Assembly: GCA_029465975.1 (NCBI GenBank)
Contig: CM055730.1
Location: forward strand, 14,263,563-14,327,562
Direction: 5' to 3'
Length of the DNA stretch: 64,000 nucleotides
Source of the DNA: Dallia pectoralis
Lineage: Eukaryota; Chordata; Actinopteri; Esociformes; Umbridae
Below the pieces are notes generated by a model. That model had not been told where the DNA came from, searched no databases, and was given only the letters and a program-made list of their open reading frames with translations. Shown here piece after piece: positions 12,201-24,576 of the stretch (within the stretch, counting starts at the first letter, position 1; each line of letters starts with the position of its first letter). The translations under genes were made by a program, and so were the position numbers.

Positions 12201-13905
12201 CCATTACATTTACATTTACATTTTGCGCATTTAGCAGACGCTCTTATCCAGAGCGACTTACAATAAGTGCAGGCATTTCACATATAGCTAAAACACAGAT
12301 CAAAAAGGCAATAAGTACATTGTTCCCGGGTGGGAGCAGGGGGAAGTGCTAGAGATAGAAGGGGTGCTAGGAGAGGAGGAATGGGTGACAATAGTAGAAG
12401 AATGATTCGGTAGTGAAGTTTCGAACAGGCGAGAGTTGTGGAGCTCCATTCATGGAGCTACTGGAGGTACAGTTTGAAGAGGAATGTTTTTAGACGTTTT
12501 TTGAAGATTGGTAGAGAGTCCGATGATCTGATCTCCAGAGTGGAGTTGTTCCACCATTGCGGGGAAAGCACAGAGAACAATTTAGACTGAGCAGATTGGG
12601 AGTTGCCCTCCCGTAGGGATGGCACTACCAAGAGGCCTGAGGTGGCAGAACGAAGTGCTCGCGTGGGTGTGTACGGCTTGATTAGTGACTGGATGTAGGA
12701 GGGAGCGGTTCCTCTTGCTGCCCCATAGGCTAGCACCATGGTTTTGTAGTGGATGCGTGCTTCGACCGGGAGCCAGTGTAGTGTGCGGAACAGCTGAGTG
12801 ACGTGGGAGAACTTTGGTAGATTGAAGATCAGGTGGGCTGCTGCATTTTGAATGAGTTGCAGGGGTTTGATGGCGCACACTGGGAGACCAGCCAGAAGGG
12901 AGTTGCAGTAGTCGAGACGGGAGATGATAAGTCCCTGGATCAGCACTTGTGCAGCTTCCTGCGTAAGATATGGCCTTACTTTCCGAATGTTGTAGAGCAT
13001 GTACCTGCAAGACCGGGACACCGCCTTGATGTGTGCAGAAAATGAGAGGGAGTTGTCAAGGGTCACGCCAAGGTTTTTCCCACATTGTGTAGCAGGGACT
13101 GTGACGTTGTCCACCGTAATGGACAGATCCTGGAGCGGGCAGGCTCTTCCTTTGAAGAAGAGCAGTTCAGTTTTACCTAGGTTGAGTTTCAGATGGTGTG
13201 CAGACATCCAGGCCGAGATGTCAGTCAGACATGCAGAGATACGGGATGCTACCTGGGTTTCAGACTGTGGGAATGAGAAAAATAGTTGGGTATCATTTGC
13301 ATAGCAGTGATAGGAGAGGCCATGTGAGGATATGACAGAGCCAAGAGACCGGGTGTATAAGGAAAAAAGGAGAGGGACTTGGACCGATCCTTGGGGGACC
13401 CCATTGACAAGGGGCTGCATGTTCGACGGCGAGCCTTGCCACACCACCTGGTAAAAACGGTCCGACAAGTAGGAGGAAAACCAGGAATGCACCGCTCCTG
13501 AGATCCCCAGGTCAGAGAGGGTGGAGAGCAGGATCTGATGGTTTACTGTGTCGAAGGCAGCAGATAAGTCTAGTAGAATGAGAACAGAGGAGAGAGAGTT
13601 GGCTTGGGCCTTGCGTAGGGCTTCAGTTACACAGAGCAGCGCTGTTTCAGTTGAGTGGCCCGTCTTGAATCCTGACTGGTTAGGGTCCAGGAGATTGTTC
13701 TGCGAGAAGTAGGAGGACAGTTGGTCAGCTACGACGCGTTCAAGCGTTTTGGAAAGGAAGGACAAAAGGGACACAGGTCTGTAGTTGTTGACATCCGACG
13801 GGTCGAGAGACGGTTTCTTGAGGAGCGGAGTCACTCTGGCCATCTTGAAGTCAGAAGGGACACATCCTGAGGTTAGAGAAGTGTTTATTAGAGGGAGTTT
13901 AGTGG
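12201..13905 (-). mobile_element. 5'-truncated L2-clade LINE, reverse transcriptase end
   Basis: A single long minus-strand frame (about 480 codons to the stop at 12458) encodes the fingers/palm, thumb and C-terminal part of a non-LTR reverse transcriptase. Visible landmarks, in order, are NNYRPVSLLSFLSKTLERVV, the palm motif LDLSAAFDTVNH, a VPQGS motif, YANDTQLFF, KLNLGKTELLFF, and the C-terminal HWLPVEARIHYKTMVLAY and TAPSYIQSL blocks typical of fish L2/CR1-group elements. The catalytic YADD is YAND here, and VPQGSVLGP reads VPQGSVQVP, so the enzyme should be dead. The endonuclease and 5' part are missing. The 3' UTR carries the fish-wide block AGCAGACGCTCTTATCCAGA (12236) and ends in a TTTACA-type simple tail at 12201-12223. 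Confidence 0.9.
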
Positions 13906-14184
13906 GGTGCACTTCCTGTGTTCCGGGGGTTGTATCACAGCTGGTGATACTTAGCAATTAGCATGGGTATTTAGGTCACAGGGGAATTTCACTAGTTTCA
14001 TTGTCATTATTCTTAAGTAGTGTTATGTTATGTGTCGCTTTATGTAAGCGCAGTTTCCTTTTCAATTCAGTGTCTCGTTTTTCCGTTCGTGTTAAGTGTT
14101 TGTTTTATTTAATAATAAATTCCACGTACGTGATTACCGCTATGCCTGGCTCATTTCTACACAACACCTAAGAGGTTTGTGACA
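13906..14184 (+). mobile_element. partial LTR retrotransposon LTR
   Basis: Abuts the truncated LINE. It carries AATAAA in a U3/R-like context (about 14114) and ends at 14184 in TTTGTGACA, the type of end seen in the intact solo LTR at 33162-33549. The left end is unclear: TGTATCACAG at 13931 may be its start, or the element may be truncated against the LINE. No coding sequence. Confidence 0.45.
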
Positions 14185-15790
14185 GTAATGTGTATATACG
14201 TGTTGTAATGTGTTGTCCACTGACTCTTCGAATCCAACACGTCTCCATTCAGACCCATATATTATCCTCTACCGCGCACAGACATCCATGTAATACTCTT
14301 CTGCTGTATTATTCATTTCCTAGTATTTTTCTCAATTCTTCAATATCGGGTTATTATCACTGCTCCTCTGGATGCCAGGACTGACCATCCATGACATGAA
14401 AATGAGAGTTGTTATGTTTTGAAGCAGCATGGTGTTTGCTTACATTGGCTTTGTCTACAAACACTGGAGAGGCGCAGCCCGGCAGAACCACTACTGACAC
14501 AATGCATATTTGCAAGTCCCTGCCAGAGAACAAGCTTTTATACCAGTCTCTAACCATCACTACAAGCTATACGCACTGAGGTGTTGCATTTGAAAACATG
14601 TGGTTGCGTCATTGGTGATTTGGCATTACTTTCATGCTCAGTTTGTATACACCTTTGGAGTCTCAGCATCTTATCTTGATTTGCCTCACATTCAATCAAT
14701 TGTGTTATTCTTAAACAATTTACTGAAATGTCGACACGTGATGAGACCAGGGACAAAATGTATTTATACCAAAACACGACAATATTGGCTCTAAATAGGA
14801 ATGTGTTCTTAGTATACTTCAAATTGTTGTAAAAATATAGAAACAAAACATTATACGTGAAATGAAATCAGGGTAGGAACACGATCGAACCCACACAACA
14901 GTAACTCTTCATGAATAGGCTTGTATTAGATCCTGCCGGTACTTGCATCAAGTGAATTCATTGCCTTGGTTGTGGTCATCTTATTGTGGTACACTGAGGT
15001 TGGGTAACACTAGCCTTGGACGCCTGATTAGTGCCACATATTTACCCCGTGAAACCAGCTACAATGCTTTATTAAGCACATTGCATTCCTCGGACCAAAG
15101 GTACTCATTCAAGTGATAAGACTGCAACCATGATGAAATGGAAAAAAAATTAATCAGACATTAGTGACACTAAAGTATTTTAACTCGAACATGAAACAAA
15201 TGAAAAGTAAATAGTTACCTCAATATTTTAATCATTGTTCCTCAGTCCGTAACTTCTCAAAGACTACTCTATAGAACCCGTTGTTCAACTCTATAGAACC
15301 CGTTGTCATCATTAGCAGAACGGTTGTTATTTTGATGCATTTTCAACAGTTGTCCTGACAGAAGGCTCTACATGCCCCGGTGTTAAGATTCAAACAGTTG
15401 GTGGTTCGTCTAGTTCATAATAACCCATGATGGAGGAGAACGAGTACATTCATGGGCGAGAGAGAAGACATACTGTAATTAGGGAAGGGAACACAGCAAG
15501 CCACATGTCATTATAACCGCAAAATCCCCCACACATAAAAATCTAAAAACATTAAGCAGTTGTATCCAGGTGCAGTAGGTGAGAGAGTGCATCGTTTAAA
15601 ACAACGCAAACAGGATGAACAGACGAGCGCTCTGAACGCATCTCATACAGTAGCGAACTAGTGTCAGAGACACTAGTTCGCTGGTGCTTGCAAAGATACA
15701 GGCCTGATCGATACCACAAATACACTGAGATGAGAGTTCCTGCGCAAAATAAGGCACCTGCAGACAGCTGTTCTTAAAGACGTTGCTCAA
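14185..15790. other. intronic unique sequence
   Basis: No exon, RNA gene or recognisable repeat seen apart from a short tandem duplication of ACTCTATAGAACCCGTTGT at about 15267-15305. Confidence 0.4.
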
Positions 15791-16523
15791 GCCTTCTGCA
15801 GATATACATGATGCCTTCTGCAGATATACATGATGCCTTCTGCAGATATACATGATGCCTTCTGCAGATATACATGATGCCTTCTGCAGATATACATGAT
15901 GCCTTCTGCAGATATACATGATGCCTTCTGCAGATATACATGATGCCTTCTGCAGATATACATGATGCCTTCTGCAGATATACATGATGCCTTCTGCAGA
16001 TATACATGATGCCTTCTGCAGATATACATGATGCCTTCTGCAGATATACATGATGCCTTCTGCAGATATACATGATGCCTTCTGCAGATATACATGATGC
16101 CTTCTGCAGATATACATGATGCCTTCTGCAGATATACATGATGCCTTCTGCAGATATACATGATGCCTTCTGCAGATATACATGATGCCTTCTGCAGATA
16201 TACATGATGCCTTCTGCAGATATACATGATGCCTTCTGCAGATATACATGATGCCTTCTGCAGATATACATGATGCCTTCTGCAGATATACATAATGCCT
16301 TCTGCAGATATACAGGAGGCCTTCTGCAGATATACATGATGCCTTCTGCAGATATACATGATGCCTTCTGCAGATATACATGATGCCTTCTGCAGATATA
16401 CATGATGCCTTCTGCAAATATACATGATGCCTTCTGCAGATATACATGATGCCTTCTGCAGATATACATGATGCCTTCTGCAGATATACATGATGCCTTC
16501 TGCAGATATACTGGAGGCCTTCT
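15791..16523. repeat. minisatellite, 22-bp unit, about 33 copies
   Basis: A near-perfect array; each unit carries CTTCTGCAGATATACATG plus ATGC. Every unit holds the palindrome CTGCAG. Only a few units vary, for example CATAATG and CAGGAGG near 16290-16320, and CTGGAGG at the right edge. Because 22 is not a multiple of three, the minus strand reads the same peptide mix in all frames. This is not coding sequence. Confidence 0.97.
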
Positions 16524-17792
16524 TTTCCGAAATTTCAATTTACATTAAATGTACACTACCTCCATGTCTCTGTCCTGCCTCTAAGTGATGACACTGGCTG
16601 CAGCAATCTAACTATGTGCCTTGGTGTTCTTCCTCTACTGTTTTCTCATTGCTAATCTATAAATACGCATTACTCCTAGAAAAAGCACACTTACTTCAGG
16701 TTTCCAGAGTGCCAGAGACGACTCTGCCTTTCAACGTTTCAACCATTCAATTCTCTCCACACGTAAGATTGCTTACCAGCACAGCATCTTTGTGATGAGT
16801 TCATAGGTTAAATGGTTTATGGAGCCCGTCTCACAGTAATAACACGGTAACAGTTTAGTCCGATGCACTCTGCGTGGCCACAAGCCTGCCACGTGGTTTT
16901 ATGGCTTGAAATAAACCATCAGGCTATAGAAGTGCCACTATGTCACGGTGGGAACAACGGTTGCTGTCCCGGTGGAAAACTTTCGGTTAAACTATTTTCA
17001 TTCTTTGTACATGTACAATGACTTCTCCGGCTTCACGATTCATGAAGCAGCGGACATTTGGCTCCTTCACTTTACTAGTCAAACGAAACCTCTTCTGCTT
17101 ATGCATTATGTGCATAATTAGGTCAGTTCTCACGTGACGTCACTTCAGAACATCCTAAGAAATAATAAATTGGGCGCTGCGAATACACTTTAGTGAACCG
17201 GACAGAGCTGGTGCCATGGATACAAATGACATATTGGCATGAACGAGCCACAAAGTACCCTCTCTCAACTCGGGATGTTTACTTTGCATCTGTGACACCA
17301 ATTGTGTAATAATGAAAGGATGATTTGAAAATTGGGATGGCACCTTGCTGTGACCAAATATTTAGCGGCCGGGCAAAATTGGATGGCACAGCATGCTAAG
17401 CTTTCAGAGACACACACACACACACACACAAACAAACACACAACAACAAGAGGATTAAGCTAATTTACGGACTGCTTTGAAATTACTGACGGATCTTAAA
17501 AGATAAATATAAAAGGTTTATCCCCCTCTGATCCGACTTGTGTATAACAATTCTGTCATCTATTCCATTATTCATCTATTAGACTGGTGTATTTATTTAT
17601 TTTGCAAAACACTAGAGAATTGTAGGATCAGCTTTTGAACACCAAGCTCATCTTTTAATATCCTTACCCATATGAGCACAGCTTATGCACTGACCAAGAC
17701 TCTCCGGATACCTCGTTAATCCCCTTTATACATTCACACATACTGACAAATGCACATGGTGTATTGGGGAAGCTAGCGACATACACAAAATA
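16524..17792. other. intronic sequence with short CA tract
   Basis: Holds a CA tract with AAAC interruptions at about 17410-17440. I see nothing else that can be supported. Confidence 0.4.
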
Positions 17793-18799
17793 CAGGTACA
17801 ATATACTACACACTGAATAGATGTACAATACACTACACACTGAATACATGTACAATACACTACACACTGAATACATGTACAATACACTACACACTGAATA
17901 CATATACAATACACTACACACTGAATACATGTACAATACACTACACAGTACACACTGAATACATGTACAATACACTACACAGTACACACTGAATACATGT
18001 ACAATACACTACACACTGAATACATGTACAATACACTACACACTGAATACATGTACAATACACTACACACGGAATACATGTACAATACAATACACACTGA
18101 ATACATGTACAATACACTACACACTGAATACATGTACAATACACTACACACTGAATACATGTACAATACACTACACACTGAATACATGTACAATACACTA
18201 CACACTGAATACATGTACAATACACTACACACTGAATATATGTATAATACACTACACACTGAATACATGTACAATACACTACACACTGAATACATGTACA
18301 ATACACTACACGCTGAATACATGTACAATACACTACACACTGAATACATGTACAATACACTACACTCTGAATATATGTACAATACACTACAGACTGAATA
18401 CATATACAATACACTAAACACTGAATACATGTACAATACACTACACACTGAATACACGTACAATACACTAAACACTGAATACACGAACAATACAGTACAC
18501 ACTGAATACAATACAGACTGAATACACTACACACTGAATACATGCAAAATACACTACAGACTGAATACAATACACACTGAATACATGTACAATACAATAG
18601 ACATTGAATACAATACAGACTGAATACACATACAATACATTACACACTGAATACAATACACACTGAATACAGTACACACTGAATACACTTACAATACACT
18701 ACACACTGAAAACACTACACACTGAATACACTTACAATACACTACACACTGAATACACTACACACTGAATATACTTACAATACACTACACACTGAATAA
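17793..18799. repeat. minisatellite, 27-bp unit, about 37 copies
   Basis: Each unit joins TGTACAATACACTACACACT and GAATACA. The left two thirds are regular. From about 18480 rightwards units are shortened or lose the TGTACA half, leaving irregular CACTGAATACA-type pieces. The unit encodes nine codons, so long open frames exist on both strands (YSVCSVLYM-type peptides). No start context, splice sites or family homology support a gene. Confidence 0.95.
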
Positions 18800-18940
18800 A
18801 CTACAATTGAACAAAGTTGACATGCAAGCATATCAGATAACACAAGAGTGTCACTCCAATCAAAGTGTCACTGTAATCAACCCAGAAGCTGAATGTGTTA
18901 TGTTTGCCAGTTACTGCAACACACCCACATTAAAGAAGGA

Positions 18941-18976
18941 GCGAGAGAGACAGAAAGAAAGAAAGAGAGAGAGAGA

Positions 18977-19037
<61 letters not shown>

Positions 19038-19039
19038 CA
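18941..19039. repeat. GA microsatellite
   Basis: An imperfect then pure GA tract, including about 30 uninterrupted dinucleotides. Confidence 0.97.
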
Positions 19040-21833
19040 AGCAATCAAAGAGGTGTGTTCCTCTGACATTTAAATAGTGTCCCCTGAGAGAATCCTGTAA
19101 TTGTATCAAATATATTAATAACATGTTTCCCCTCAAATGGAAATGGAGTCAAGAAAGTGCATTTTGCAGCGTTATTAGAATACACTTCATGTGAGCGAGT
19201 TTGGGAAGTCAATGCAATATAAAGACAATTTCATATAATTCACTTGTTTATAACAATTAAAGCTTGTTTCTGAGACTTGTGAGACTGACTACGTAAACGC
19301 TCAGGGCAGGCTGCAATCTAGGAAGCATTGCGTTTTGATTCAACACTTTTCGTGTGGAAAAGTGGATTTTGACCAAAGTAGGTACCATTACATTTTTCTG
19401 TTGATATGTTCAGCACTTACTAGCCAAAATAAGTACTATAATCACAATTTCATTGTATGCTGAAGTAAAGGAAAGGCAGATGCCAGATTATACAAAGAGA
19501 GTGCAGTTTGAAAAGGTTTAAATCCTTACCAGCCTAAGTATAATATTATTTGATATACACCAACAAACCTCAGTTGAGCATAGCTACTGAATAAGGTATT
19601 GTGGTGATCATGTAACATCCTCACTTATTCAGCTTCAGATCGATCCATACTTGTCAATCAAACTGTGCTAATCAAAGTTGTCAGTAGATGTGTTTGATTG
19701 CGAACTAATCACCAAGATCAACCTCTTAGCATAAATTGGGATAAAGCAGTTCCAGATCGATTTTGAGGTTAGCAGTGTTCTTTCACATGAACTGAAAATG
19801 TTGCCAACCCTGTGGAAACATTGAATTGAATATCAATTGAAGAATTATCTAATTCACATCAACACAATTAATGTCTCCAAGCGTTTGTCTTTTTTGTACT
19901 AGGATCCTGCACCAAAAGAGTAGAAGCCAATGGCATGCTAGCAAGTTTTCACTATCAACGATTTTTGAAAGCCAAATTTGAGAGCAGAAATATAGTTTGA
20001 AGATTGGTATTTATTTGATAACCATGATAATAACGCCAGAGCTTATACTTACTTATACTTGGTCATGTGTTTTTTGCATATATCACTCCACCTGAGACAC
20101 CTTCCTCCACCATTGATGATGTCTGTGTAATATTTATTTTTCACGTGTCATCTGGGTGATTCAATCGAACGTGAACCGACCCTTTCACCCACCGGGGCAA
20201 CATGCAGCCAATGGGTAACTAAAACAATGATCAGTTAACACCTTTCATTGTATAAAACAAACGTGCAAAAGTGATTACTTCCTGCAAAAACTATTGCAGT
20301 GAAATCATCAGATGTCTCGGAAATGATTTTGTCTCATATGGTTTTATCTTGAATGAAAATGTTTATTTTCTAGGTCTATTTCAATTTGCTAATATATATT
20401 GTTCTCCTAATATATTTTTTATCTAGTAATGGATTTAATTATTAAGGACCATATTCGTCACTTATTATCTTTCTAATAGCATACTTGAACTGCTGAGTGC
20501 ACTAAATTGCCTCTAGCTGATTGTTAACAGATCAATTAGGAGGCAATATCAGGCCAATTGAACAGCAGTGGTCTACTGACCCATCTGAAATGTCTAGTAT
20601 TTAACTAGTAACCCCAATTGCGCTCCAGGTCATTGATGTAACTCAGAATATAATTACATTTAACTTACCCGACAAAATATGGGGAATAATTAAAAGAAAT
20701 ACCCAGAAATGAATTCAAACTCAGTTTTTGGAGCTAAAAAGCAGAAAAATGTGTTATGTGAAACGTGATATATCGTTTCTAAATGATGCCTTTAAATACA
20801 ATATTCTGTCAACAGTCATTCCTCCCGTGGACCATTTTTAGGGATTGCGTATTTGTTTTTAAATCCCTCCTCATGGTCAATTTTTAAGTGGGTTTCATGA
20901 GGAATCACGTCTGTTCTGACAACACTAGATATGAGTTATTTTCAGTAGCTCTGGAGAAACTTAGCGACTGCTGCCTTTGAAGTGTGGAGAAAGAACGAGA
21001 CAAACCTTAAGGGCGGAGATGACTGTACAGGGAGATAGGAATCGCTATTGGCGTTGAAACAAATGAACGACTCTGCGATTTCCCTCGAGCCAAGTCCTCA
21101 AACTTAGTGATGAGGTGGAGTGTGTTTTAAAGAGCCAAAAACAAGCTAACTCCCTGAGATGCAGGCCTGTCTAGCATTTATTTTTGCCCAAATGGTTTGT
21201 GTGTTTTTGGAGTGTGTGTAATGGGCATCAGCACTTGACATGTGGCCTATCTTGGATTGGAGGACATTAATTGGGTTCAAGGGTTGCTAAACCGCAGATG
21301 CCATTTGCTGACTGCCTTTGCCCACCTTTTGAAGCGCTAAGAACACTAGACACAGAACACACACACACACATCCATGTACACACTCATGGACGAATACAA
21401 ATATTGTGTTAACTTAGTCCCAGTTTGGACAAACAGATCTTTAAGGAGATATGCCAGAGAGACGGCCTTTAGCTTCGACTCTCACCTGCTGTGCTATCTC
21501 TTCGAGACAGCGTGCTAATCAAACCCAGCGAGTCCTCGATCTCCCATCGGGATCAATACTCTTGTTTAAGTCCAAGAGCAGAGAGCATAAACATGGTCTG
21601 GTTAATTAGCTGAGAAAACGCCTGCTTGGTCAATAGTGCCCACACAACATTCATCATAAGACATACACTATGCCAAACAGAAGGCACTTACATCTAGCAT
21701 AAAGCTAAGATGTTTTTATCCATGAAAGATAAATGCTTCACATATTGTTGTACGGACATGTTAGTTTAGGGATGTGACTGTGTTTGTAACTTTTTTCAAT
21801 TGCCCATTAAATCATGTTTGTCATTTCAACCAG
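19040..21833. other. intronic unique sequence
   Basis: Relatively complex sequence with no repeat, exon or RNA gene that I can support. A short CA tract lies at about 21358-21370. It could hold conserved non-coding elements, but that needs a cross-species alignment. Confidence 0.4.
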
Positions 21834-21851
21834 GTACCATTTATATGGTAC
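21834..21851. repeat. hairpin beside the 54-bp array
   Basis: GTACCAT and ATGGTAC form a perfect 7-bp inverted repeat with a 4-nt TTAT loop. A third copy, GTACCATATAAA at 21870, leads straight into the first array unit. Confidence 0.7.
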
Positions 21852-21880
21852 TTTTTTAAGGGGTTTCAGTACCATATAAA

Positions 21881-24446
21881 TTGACCATTAGGGTCATGGT
21901 TATGTCTCTAAGTTTCAGTATGTAACCCAGCGTATTGACCTTTAGGGTCATGGTTATGTCTCTTAGTTTCAGTATGTCCCCAGCGGATTGACCTTTAGGG
22001 TCATGGTTATGTCTCTTAGTTTCAGTATGTCCCCAGCGTATTGACCATTAGGGTCATGGTTATGTCTCTAAGTTTCAGTATGTAACCCAGCGTATTGACC
22101 ATTAGGGTCATGGTTATGTCTGTTAGTTTCAGTATGTAACCCAGCGTATTGACCATAAGGGTCATGGTTATGTCTCTTAGTTTCAGTATGTAACCCAGCG
22201 TATTGACCATTAGGGTCATGGTTATGTCTGTTAGTTTCAGTATGTAACCCAGCGTATTGACCATTAGGGTCATGGTTATGTCTCTTAGTTTCAGTATGTA
22301 ACCCAGCATATTGACCATTAGGGTCATGGTTATGTCTGTTAGTTTCAGTATGTAACCCAGCGTATTGACCATTGAGGTCATGGTTATGTCTCTTAGTTTC
22401 AGTATGTAACCCAGCGTATTGACCTTTAGGGTCATGGTTATGTCTCTTAGTTTCAGTATGTAACCCAGCGTATTGACCTTTAGGGTCATGGTTATGTCTC
22501 TTAGTTTCAGTATGTAACCCAGCGTATTGACCATTAGGGTCATGGTTATGTCTGTTAGTTTCAGTATGTAACCCAGCTTATTGACCATAAGGGTCATGGT
22601 TATGTCTGTTAGTTTCAGTATGTAACCCAGCATATTGACCATTAGGGTCATGGTTATGTCTGTTAGTTTCAGTATGTAACCCAGCGTATTGACCTTTAGG
22701 GTCATGGTTATGTCTCTTAGTTTCAGTATGTAACCCAGCATATTGACCATTAGGGTCATGGTTATGTCTCTTAGTTTCAGTATGTAACCCAGCATATTGA
22801 CCATAAGGGTCATGGTTATGTCTCTTAGTTTCAGTATGTAACCCAGCATATTGACCATAAGGGTCATGGTTATGTCTCTTAGTTTCAGTATGTAACCCAG
22901 CGTATTGACCATTAGGGTCATGGTTATGTCTCTTAGTTTCAGTATGTAACCCAGCGTATTGACCTTTAGGGTCATGGTTATGTCTCTTAGTTTCAGTATG
23001 TAACCCAGCATATTGACCATAAGGGTCATGGTTATGTCTCTTAGTTTCAGTATGTAACCCAGCATATTGACCATTAGGGTCATGGTTATGTCTCTTAGTT
23101 TCAGTATGTAACCCAGCGTATTGACCATTAGGGTCATGGTTATGTCTCTTAGTTTCAGTATGTAACCCAGCATATTGACCATAAGGGTCATGGTTATGTC
23201 TCTTAGTTTCAGTATGTAACCCAGCGTATTGACCTTTAGGGTCATGGTTATGTCTGTTAGTTTCAGTATGTAACCCAGCGTATTGACCTTTAGGGTCATG
23301 GTTATGTCTGTTAGTTTCAGTATGTAACCCAGCATATTGACCATTAGGGTCATGGTTATGTCTGTTAGTTTCAGTATGTAACCCAGCGTATTGACTATTA
23401 GGGTCATGGTTATGTCTGTTAGTTTCAGTATGTAACCCAGCGTATTGACCATTAGGGTCATGGTTATGTCTCTTAGTTTCAGTATGTAACCCAGCATATT
23501 GACCATAAGGGTCATGGTTATGTCTCTTAGTTTCAGTATGTAACCCAGCATATTGACCATTAGGGTCATGGTTATGTCTCTTAGTTTCAGTATGTAACCC
23601 AGCATATTGACCATTAGGGTCATGGTTATGTCTCTTAGTTTCAGTATGTAACCCAGCGTATTGACCATTAGGGTCATGGTTATGTCTCTTAGTTTCAGTA
23701 TGTAACCCAGCATATTGACCATAAGGGTCATGGTTATGTCTCTTAGTTTCAGTATGTAACCCAGCGTATTGACCATTAGGGTCATGGTTATGTCTGTTAG
23801 TTTCAGTATGTAACCCAGCGTATTGACCTTTAGGGTCATGGTTATGTCTCTTAGTTTCAGTATGTAACCCAGCATATTGACCATTAGGGTCATGGTTATG
23901 TCTCTTAGTTTCAGTATGTAACCCAGCATATTGACCATTAGGGTCATGGTTATGTCTCTTAGTTTCAGTATGTAACCCAGCATATTGACCATTAGGGTCA
24001 TGGTTATGTCTCTTAGTTTCAGTATGTAACCCAGCATATTGACCATTAGGGTCATGGTTATGTCTCTTAGTTTCAGTATGTAACCCAGCATATTGACCAT
24101 TAGGGTCATGGTTATGTCTCTTAGTTTCAGTATGTAACCCAGCGTATTGACCTTTAGGGTCATGGTTATGTCTGTTAGTTTCAGTATGTAACCCAGCGTA
24201 TTGACTATTAGGGTCATGGTTATGTCTGTTAGTTTCAGTATGTAACCCAGCGTATTGACCATTAGGGTCATGGTTATGTCTGTTAGTTTCAGTATGTAAC
24301 CCAGCATATTGACCATTAGGGTCATGGTTATGTCTGTTAGTTTCAGTATGTAACCCAGCGTATTGACTATTAGGGTCATGGTTATGTCTCTTAGTTTCAG
24401 TATGTAACCCAGCGTATTGACCTTTAGGGTCATGGTTATGTCTCTC
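21881..24446. repeat. minisatellite, 54-bp unit, about 47 copies
   Basis: The largest intergenic/intronic array here. Each unit contains TTAGGGTCATGGTTATGTCT, then (C/G)TTAGTTTCAGTATGTAACC and CAGC(G/A)TATTGACC. Variation is confined to a few positions: ATTAGGG, TTTAGGG or ATAAGGG; TCTCTTAG or TCTGTTAG; and CAGCGTA or CAGCATA. Fifty-four is a multiple of three and the unit lacks minus-strand stops in two frames, giving 811- and 628-codon open frames of an 18-residue repeat (DITMTLMVNTLGYILKLR). No splice or homology evidence supports expression. Confidence 0.97.
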
Positions 24447-24576
24447 AGATGGAACAAACATCACAGCTCAGTATTACAACTGGCTGCTTAATGTCACATA
24501 GGCTTCTGGTTTCCCTCCCAGACAAGCCTTTGAATCTTCGTAAAAACCCTGCATAGAGTTTTTTATTAACATCCAT

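Noticed and set aside
12582..13304. shorter frames overlapping the LINE
   Set aside because: They are other-frame or antisense readings of the L2 reverse transcriptase.
15596..16538. three overlapping minus-strand repeat proteins
   Set aside because: A 22-bp unit cycles through all frames, so the same peptide mix appears three times.
21881..24446. interstitial telomere tract
   Set aside because: TTAGGG occurs once per 54-bp unit and never as consecutive hexamers.
22022..24457. 811-codon and 628-codon minus-strand frames as a repeat protein gene
   Set aside because: They result from a stop-free 54-bp unit; both frames are equally open, and there are no splice sites, promoter or homology.
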